Part shown: in pieces, positions 56,075-64,000 of the stretch
Layout: each line of letters opens with the position of its first letter
How positions within the stretch are numbered: the first letter of the stretch is position 1
DNA from: Sclerotinia nivalis
Taxonomy: Eukaryota; Ascomycota; Leotiomycetes; Helotiales; Sclerotiniaceae
Direction of reading: 5' to 3'
NCBI GenBank assembly: GCA_029531795.1
Contig: JAPEIS010000001.1
Location: forward strand, 2,604,001 to 2,668,000
DNA: 64,000 nucleotides
Notes under the pieces: generated by a model
The model's input: the letters and a program-made list of their open reading frames with translations, nothing else
Told to the model about the DNA's origin: nothing
The model's database searches: none
Position numbers and translations under genes: made by a program

Positions 56075-58557
56075 ATATTGGTTGGAGAACAGTAAAATAT
56101 TACATGCATGACAACACAAGATCACTCATACAATTTTTCCTTGTTTACATATCATCATATCATATGAGCATTGCATGGGCAGATCCAAAAAGGCATTTTA
56201 CGACTCGGTAGATTACTAGGATTGAGGATTAATTTTTTTCTTTATTTATTTTTTTTCGGCTTTTGCCTGTAGAGGTTTGGGTTAGTGGCATTGGGTATTG
56301 CTGGTTGCATTTTGCATTGCGCGTAGTACTATACATAATTATATACATATACATATAGACATTGAAGGCTTAGTCCTGGCTCACGCTATATTTACTATTA
56401 TCTATTATTGCTATTGTTCCTTTGTTGTTGTTGTTTTTATAGCTTGTAATGTTTGTAAATGATTAGTAGGATTAAGTAGATTATTCTTTGTATTTGTTGA
56501 GATGAGAGTGTGTGTGAGCAACTAAAACAACAGAAGGAAGGAAGCACTTTGAGTTTTATTTTCGCCTTGGATAATTTTCCCTCACAAAAGAGAGAAGCTG
56601 TGCGGCGGATTTTATTCTTGTGTGTATTTATTTATCTAGATCATCCATTGGATATCCAACCGCGTTAATTATAATCATGATCATGATCATACGACTATGA
56701 GTAAAAGAAGTCAGATAAATCTTCAGAGACTTTAATGAACCTTATAAGGTGAAAGCATTTACCTTGCCTTACCTACATTACCTCCTAGCTGCCCTGCGCA
56801 CATAAGTTGCTCCGCTCCCTAGCTATCTCATCCTAGCTATCTCATAGATATCTCACAAATGAAACAATATCCGCCGTCTAAATTTTTTTCCAAGTGTCTG
56901 CCATTACACACACATGGCACTTCGCTCATCGATAGCTCAAAAGCTTCATACCACTAGGTTCTGTATAGATATATGATAGCACGGAGCTTGTATAGCTTCA
57001 CAAGAAGAGTCCGGTTCTAACTCTTGACTCTTAACTCTTAATCCTTAACCGATTCCCTTTTATCCTTACCAAATAAAAACTTTTGCTCTAGTAGCCAGAT
57101 TATCAGCAGCAGCAGCAGCAGTATTACATTTTTTAAATAAAAACGTTTTTCCCATGCCTAACAACTCAGCTAAGATACCGATCGATCGCTTCGCTTGATT
57201 AATGGATCCGGATATATATATATATAGTTCCCAAAGTCTTTGAGTAATATAGTTTAAGCTTAGATATATAATCCAAGATACCCTTCATTATAATCTATCT
57301 ATATCTCGATTCTATATTATTCTCCCCCTCTCTCTCCATTCCCCATTACCTCCCTCAAACAATACTTGAGTCAAACTATTCATCTCGATTGAACTTCCTA
57401 TCTATCCATCCATCTATCCTCTCCTCTCCCATCCACATGTAATACTTGAATACCTAATATACCAGTTCCATATCTATATCAACCAACCATCTATCTATCT
57501 TTCAAGTTCCCATCCATTCGCAGATAGTAAGAAAATCAGTCCAATTACCATCAAACATCAAACATTAAAAATTTCTAAAAAGCATCTAGAAGTAATGAAA
57601 GATGAATAAAATAATTTAATCTTGTGGTTCTGTCGGTCTTTGAGTATTCTAGATAAATACTAGATAATAATAGATCACTTATATCTTATCCCATACACCC
57701 CACTCCATTCATATTCCAATAACTAATATCACTCCTACAGCAAATACCTACTATTAATCCCCTTCCTCATCTCCTTCTCCCATCTCCTCCTCTAACATCT
57801 ACACTTACAAAACCGTCAATTCCACTTACAAAACTCAAACGAAAAAAAATAAGCTCAACATCAATTTCAATTTCAATTCCCATACTCAAACCCCCATACT
57901 CAAATTCCCCAACTACACAACCCAGAAAAAATCCTTTCTAATAATAAGAATAATATGAAATAATATAATTCACTCCACTTCATTCTACTCATACTCATAC
58001 TCATACTCTATCTCATCATCTCCATTCCATTTCATCCAAATCCGTATTCCATTCCATCTCATCACCTACCTACCTACCTACCTACCTACCTACCTACCTA
58101 CCAAACCATCTCCCGCCCACCTCACTACATTGACATACAATTTTATTCTCCTCTCTTCTCTATACACCTCACAAACATATACACACTCATCACATATAAA
58201 AAATAGTCCTTTGATGAAACATTACGTCACAAAAGAATAATATAATTATATAATTAATTTCTACTCCATTACACTCCAGTCCACTCCAGTATAAATGCAA
58301 TAGACCAATCAACCAGGTACTTCATGAATGTGTATACGTGCACCATCAATTAATAAAATGCAAAGTACCAAAAACCAGGGTACTAAGACTGCAAAACAAG
58401 TTACGCCATCATTAGACTGTACTTATCGCCCAAAACTTGGCGATGGAGAATTTTAATCCCATTTCCTAACCACGCGATGCATTATGTACGCTCAACAAAT
58501 AACGAGCAAGTCTAATCCAAGTCAGTATTGTCCAACCGGATATCACTGTCCAACCCA
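56075..58557. other. Convergent intergenic region, 2.5 kb, rich in simple repeats
   Basis: It lies between the converging GH17 and chitin synthase genes. It holds CAG repeats (about 57104-57120), a TATATA run near 57215, ATCATG words near 56678-56692, a CTCATA repeat near 57988-58005, and an ACCT tetranucleotide tract (58066-58101). C/T/A-rich sequence dominates the right half. No gene is supported. Confidence 0.6.
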
Positions 58558-61500
58558 TTAACTATCGGTATAATCATCATGTTGATGTTGCTGCCAACGA
58601 TGATTCTCCTTGTTCACCGAGGTATTTGAGTTAATCCAACTTGAATTACTCCTTAATATTCTCTCTTTCTCAAACTCTTTCCATCGCTTCATAGTGATCT
58701 TTGAACTATCGAATTCTCCCTCATATTCAATTCCCGCTTTCTTAGTCTTTTCACCCGCAGTCTTACGAGTATCTCCCCAGGAGAAATCATCGAATTTCCA
58801 AAAGGCGTATGTCGGTAATAAGAAATTCCAAATGGGCAAGGAGACGAGATAGATCATCATCCAAAGAACGTAGACCCAACGATGAGCAGTTACAACAATC
58901 AAAACTGCTGGCAAACCAAGAATCATACCTAAAAGTACGAGCGGAATGATTTGGACAGGCCGACGAATAATTGAAATAATTACTAGGAAATCGATTAGTC
59001 AAATGTTACAATGTCATAAGGAATGGCTTACTTACCGACGTAGATTGTGAAGGCTATAGCGGCTGGAAGAACCAAGGTACTGATAAGATCGATAAAGACG
59101 ACAAATTGCATACTGAAGCAGAAGGTACCGCAAAGATCTCTAACCAAAACCAATTCCATCAGATTGTGGACAGTACTGTTAATCCATCTACGCCTTTGTG
59201 ACATGAGAACCCAGAGGGAGTCTGGCACTTGAGTCTTGCAAACAGCTTGTGGGACGAATACTTGTTTACGCTTGGGGAAAGTTCGAAGCATGAGCGTTGA
59301 AAGGTATCGATCCTCTCCCAAAAGCAACAAATTCTTCTTGTGTAACGTATCTACCACGTTATCGGAGTAATGTTCGACGACATCAGGATTGGCCAAGATA
59401 GGTACCCAATAGTTACCACCCTTTGGCGCCTTAATTCTGTACATGGAGAAACAACCTGGAAGACAAGTAACGCCACCAAAGATCGACTCAAAGGATTTGA
59501 CAGAGTGATGTGAAATGAAGTATTCGAACACTTGAATGGCAGTTGTGAAACTGGCACGTTTGTTCGCAATCTTTGTCTCGCCGCAAAGTCCCATGATTTC
59601 AGGATCTTTTACCATTGCTGATACCATGTGTGTCAAACTGTCGGGGAACACCTTTGTGTCTGCGTCAACCATAAGAATAACTTCATACATATCCGGAAAT
59701 ATACCAGTAATTTGATAGAATCCATTAAAGATTTCAAACTCGAGTTCAGTCATACGTTCATCGAACATGACTTTCTGTAAGAAAGACATCAAGATAATTT
59801 GACTGTCACGCTTGCCTCGGTTTCCAGGTTTGCGATGTGTAGCTTCATCAGGAGTACCACACTTGACAATACACACCATTGGAACTCGGATTTGTCTGTT
59901 GGTGTTGATGGTAGAATCAGCACCATAGTCGTAGAATCCAGCATAGACCTTGGCCATGTTATGTCTTTTAGATCCTCTTTCCACTGCTACGTAAGAGAAA
60001 GCCGGAACTTCTTCAACAGGAGTTACAAAATCTTTCATCATACCAAGAACAACATCGGGCGTTGACCTTGGTTCCCCTTCACCCTTGATGATACCATCAC
60101 AAATAACTAGGATAGTTTTGTGACTATTTGGATAATCAGTTGTAGCGAGAGAGTCGAGAGTCGAACGGATACCAAGTTCACCTTCAGAGTAGGCGGTCAC
60201 TAGAAGAATCGCGTGAGCCAAAGGGAATCCGTATGGTTCCCACTCTTTTGGTGGTTGAGGAACTACTAGATCGTGAACGAAGCTTGCAGGGTTAGGCCCA
60301 TCGAACTCATTTGCACCATCTGTTCGCAAAAGGCTGTTTCGGCTACTGTTCTGATTTCGGAACAGGGGGTTCGGGGGAATCAACTGAGCTGTAGAGTTTT
60401 GACTGGCCATGGTTGTAGGCTGAGGGCGTCCAACGCGAGATGATCGGTCAGCAGCAGCATAAGGATTTGAGAATCGAGAAGTCGTCGGCAAAAACACACT
60501 GGCTCGTTTGCTTGTCCTGTCAGATCCTGATCCGGTAGCGGAGCTACCAATATCACCGGCCATTCTTGGAGGCGCCCGGTAAATATCATCGGACCACTCC
60601 TCAATCTGTTGCTGGCGCTTCTTAGGGTCGGATGACTGAGAAGTTTTTGATGCGGCGTATTTGGAAGCAATGAACCATTGGAATATCAAAGCTAAGACGA
60701 ATTTAACCATAACGATGGAAATGATGAATGCCAAGGATACATAAAGGACTACTTTGGAAGCGATACATCCAACAGTCTCGGTATCAACACTTCCAACTTT
60801 GATAATCTGCTCGAAACATTGCGCAATTTTCTTATCCTCTGATGATTGGAATGCGTGTGTAACATCCCTACCGCGTACCGCTGCGTTGGCGGCAGTTGTA
60901 GTGTCGGCGAGGGCAGTAAACCTGGATGGAACAGTGACTTGGGTGGTGTTGAACCATTTCAGGAGGTCCAGATCAAGCACGTTGCCAGAGTATACCATGA
61001 GGTTTCTCGAAGAATTCTTGATATCGCCCCAAGTAAAATAGACATCTCCAGCACTATCGAGTTTGTAAAACGATGAGCGTGCCTCTGCTTGTAAATGGCA
61101 TGCGTATCCAAAATAAGCACCAATGGTCTCATTTGGGGAGCTTGAGCCATCTTGGTTGAAGGCATGACAAGGAAAGTACCATGCAAGATCCTTGTCAGAA
61201 TTGGTTGGAACGTCCGATCCATCAGCCAGAGTAATCAGGCCTTTACATTTGCCATTGACATTTTGAAATAAGAAACTTCCGTCCATACCCCCATACTTTT
61301 GAGGCAGATCATATAAAACATTCGCACCAGATGTGATGCCTGTTGCAGCAGGATGATGTGATTTAGAGAGGTCATATGCGTGACCGTGGAAGATCATATA
61401 TCCGGAATCCACATGGTTGACTTGTAATCGTAGACCTCCACCAGTACCACATACTGTTGCCGTAAATCCAAATGTCAAGAATCCCACAAATGCCATGATA

Positions 61501-62267
61501 GAGAGAATTATGCTGATCAAACCCATCTTTTCTCTCCAGGCTCTTTGCTGTGCCTTGGACCGAAAACCAAAACACTTCAGAACAAAACCTGGACACCAGA
61601 AGGTTATAATGGCGCAATAAACATTCCAAAGACTAGGTGGTTTCACAGTATCGAGGGCCTTCTGCCTTGCTTTCTCTTCTTCGGACATCTTCTGCACCCT
61701 CTCTCTCTTCAGCTTGTTTCCCCCTCGAGACTCTGAAGCAAACCCGGCCTTTTCGTTCGAGGCAAGATCTTCTGGTCCAGCTCCGTGGCCGCGTCTAGGC
61801 CGTTTTACCGGAGGTGTAATATCGGATTCCGCTTCTCCTGATGTTCGAAGGTCCGATGTCTCTGTATTTGCAGCATCTGCCTCTATATCTTCCATAATTG
61901 GATCATTACCAGTCGTTGAAGGCTGAGTATCCATGTTGGCGGCATGCTGGCGGTAATGGTAATTGGGATGGCTTTCATCGATTCTGTTACGTTCCGGGCG
62001 GATGAGACTTCGCTTTCTCGACATCGCAGTCGCTGGTGTTGTGGTTCGCGTTGGCGAAATAGGATCGCGAGACATCGTTGGAGTCAGTGGAGATGATACT
62101 GTATCAGAAAGGGAAGATTTTGAAGGTCGACTTTCATGTGTAGGTGAAGCTGCTGGTAGGGTGTAATAGACAGTTTCTTCATCTTGAACTTGTGCGCGTC
62201 GCGAATGATTTTGATAATGATGAGATCTACTTGATTCATCATGATCAGGCCGCCTAGGAGGAGACAT
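58558..62267 (-). CDS. Chitin synthase, class IV
   Basis: Plasma-membrane enzyme that polymerises UDP-GlcNAc into wall chitin. 1218 aa; exons 59036-62267 and 58558-58982, with a 53-nt intron (GTAAGT, GACTAATC, CTAG). An N-terminal disordered region is followed by a membrane pair ([23 protein letters not shown] and [20 protein letters not shown]), a cytochrome-b5-like segment ([17 protein letters not shown]), another membrane helix, then the GT2 catalytic domain with [17 protein letters not shown] and the QRRRW motif (1024-1028). Terminal membrane helices follow, with a polar tail. There is no myosin motor, which separates it from classes V and VII; the N-terminal layout fits class IV (Chs3/CHS-4). 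The first true ATG is at 62267; a TTG at 62279 slightly lengthens the open frame. Confidence 0.93.
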
Positions 62268-64000
62268 GATTCTGTTCAAGTATAATTAATAAATGTTATC
62301 AATGAATCAATTGTGAGATTCAAATGGATATCTCCAACTTCAATCACTTCGGCGTCTCCGTCACTGATGGGAGCGGTTAGAAGGAATGAACCAGCGGTAA
62401 TCAAATTCCCCGGGAGAAATTAGATGCCCGACAACAATGCTTTTTCGGCAGAGCAGCTTTCAATCAGAGTGATTGTGAGGGGCAAGCATAACTTCAGAGA
62501 GAATGAGGAATATGGGGAAGCATACATTGATAGCGGTCAAACAGTGGTCAAAGTTGTTTTGTTTGTGCGGAGTCGATGGATTGTTATATTATCCCTGTTG
62601 AATGGTGTGAGTGGTTCCTTGGTCGACCAAAGTCAAAACAAAGTGGCGCCGGTAGAGAAGTCCATGTACCGATATTCCTTGAAAACAACGAATGTAGGTA
62701 GGTACCGGTAAAGTGATTTAATCGAGTGAATAAAAAAACATGTACAGGATGGAATAGAGGTGATAAACCCTGGTCTGGAATATCCCAAATCCAAATGTAT
62801 CGAGATGAGACGTCAAGGGAGAAGCGGGTGTTTGGGTTGAGTGAGTGAGTAGGTATTTTTGGCAAGAGTCTATTTCGCACTATCTAATAATAATAATAAT
62901 ACGAACAATTTTCGCCTCAGATCCTTCCTTCTTTAAACGAGTGATGAAGTATTTTTGGGATACTAAAAAGTTTCGTTATACCGGTGAATGATGATTTCGA
63001 ATGTATGGAATTGGGTGAAATTGAAGATGCTGAAGTAAAGAAACGAAAGATTTTCTCCTGATCTCCAAAATAGTTATGAAAAGGTTGAGATCTACGATGA
63101 GAGAAAGGATGAAAAATAAATGGCTGTAACGTTATTTGCTAGCAATAGGCGAATAGAAGAGAGCGCTTCGGAATGCACAAAAATTGACTGTCAGGATTAC
63201 GATACGGAAGAATTTGGCTTGTGATATCTGTTCGGGACAAAATATTCAAGTTGTTAAAATTCAAAAGATAATGATTGGTCAATAATTCATCAATGAAAAT
63301 TCCTAAAAATATATACAGTACGGAGTACGTACTTGCTTTGAGGAAGTTGTCAAGGGGATCAAAATGACACCTTGATGCATGTACTTGTGTATCTATCTAT
63401 CATTTGGAAGCACACAGAACATTATTAGCAGAAGCAGATGAATTTGGAAAAATCCTTCTCAACTAATATATATATATTTTCAATATAATACTCCGCACAT
63501 CTGTGCATATCATCATTCTTGACCTTGCACAGACTAATCAATGCAGCTTCGGTTCAACGGTTTCATCCTTTCTACATCAACTTTCTTGTGTCATTTCCAT
63601 TTCGCATTGCATAATGTACCTGTTGTGGTCTAACAACCTTGGAAGGCTATGGAGTAGAGTGAGGATACATTCTCGGATGCATTGATCACCATGAGATTCT
63701 ACCGATGATGCGACTTTCATCACGAGATCACAAGATATCCAACAGATCTAATGCCTGTTCCATTCGACCAAATAGGCACGAGGCACACGCTAGGTCCACC
63801 TTGAAGAGACAAGAGACAGGGCGAATACGAGCATGAAGCGCCAAACCGATTCTAATGCCACCGACAATGCCACCATCTTGAGTTCGCTTCACCTATGGCG
63901 TGATGATACCTACCTACCCAGGTACCAGTCTGAAAAGAGCTTTAAATGAAGAATAAAAGGAAAAGGACAAGTAAGTATTCAAATCTTCTTCTTATCTTTC
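62268..64000. other. Upstream region of the chitin synthase gene
   Basis: 1.7 kb with no supported gene. It should hold the chitin synthase promoter and leader. Short ATG-led frames on the plus strand (62424-62711) and on the minus strand (62584-62880) resemble nothing known; as upstream frames in the leader, the minus one could matter if transcription starts far upstream. ATA repeats lie near 62885-62900 and a TATATA run near 63465. Confidence 0.5.

Noticed and set aside
58066..58101. CRISPR-like or array-like regular repeat
   Set aside because: It is a plain ACCT microsatellite without spacers, in a eukaryotic genome.
1..64000. Transposon, viral insertion or secondary-metabolite cluster
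   Set aside because: No transposase, reverse transcriptase, integrase, terminal repeats, polyketide synthase, peptide synthetase or terpene synthase motifs were seen. The single dioxygenase and sugar transporter are not adjacent to biosynthetic genes.

Overview
The window is nuclear DNA of a filamentous ascomycete. Genes are split by short introns (about 47-190 nt) with GTRNGY donors and CTAAC/CTRAY-type branch sites, and they encode fungal products: a class IV chitin synthase, a GH17 wall glucanase, Shr3, Ilm1 and a 2EXR protein. The moderately AT-rich base composition, the long AT-rich and microsatellite-rich intergenic stretches and the protein flavour suggest a leotiomycete, perhaps Botrytis or Sclerotinia. 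That assignment is inference. No operons, tRNA, rRNA, CRISPR or intact transposon was seen. Many real start codons lie downstream of, or in an exon upstream of, the longest open frame, so the gene models here were rebuilt by hand from splice signals.

Layout. 1.1-3.6 kb: Chfr-like RING E3 ligase (-). 5.3-6.6 kb: Fe(II)/2-oxoglutarate dioxygenase (-). 9.2-9.8 kb: the tiny four-exon twin-CX9C protein Cox23 (+). 10.6-18.2 kb is a compact housekeeping block: NatB subunit Mdm20/Naa25 (+), Ilm1 (-), geranylgeranyltransferase-I beta (+) and a secreted M20 peptidase (+). 18.9-24.5 kb holds three same-strand BTB/POZ genes; the second and third look like paralogs. 24.5-30 kb and 30.7-35.5 kb are gene-poor and flank one conserved serine/proline-rich protein (-). 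35.5-46.9 kb: MFS sugar transporter (+), SRPBCC protein (-), Shr3 (+), 2EXR protein (-), molybdenum cofactor sulfurase hxB (-) and, divergent from it, a mitoribosomal SOD-fold protein (+). 48.4-62.3 kb: a cysteine-rich surface protein (-), a repeat-rich GH17 glucanase (+) and class IV chitin synthase (-), all cell-surface functions.

How the genes relate. This is mostly an ordinary chromosomal mix. The common threads are mitochondrial biogenesis (cox23, ilm1, mS42/43), protein modification (NatB, GGTase-I, RING E3), membrane transport and its chaperone (MFS permease, Shr3), and the wall group at the right end. I found no convincing new multi-gene system. The best leads are the BTB array, whose third member has an in-frame stop that only an unusual intron removes; the exact 120-bp and 198-bp coding repeats in the GH17 gene; and a C-rich to G-rich switch of the coding strand inside several terminal exons.
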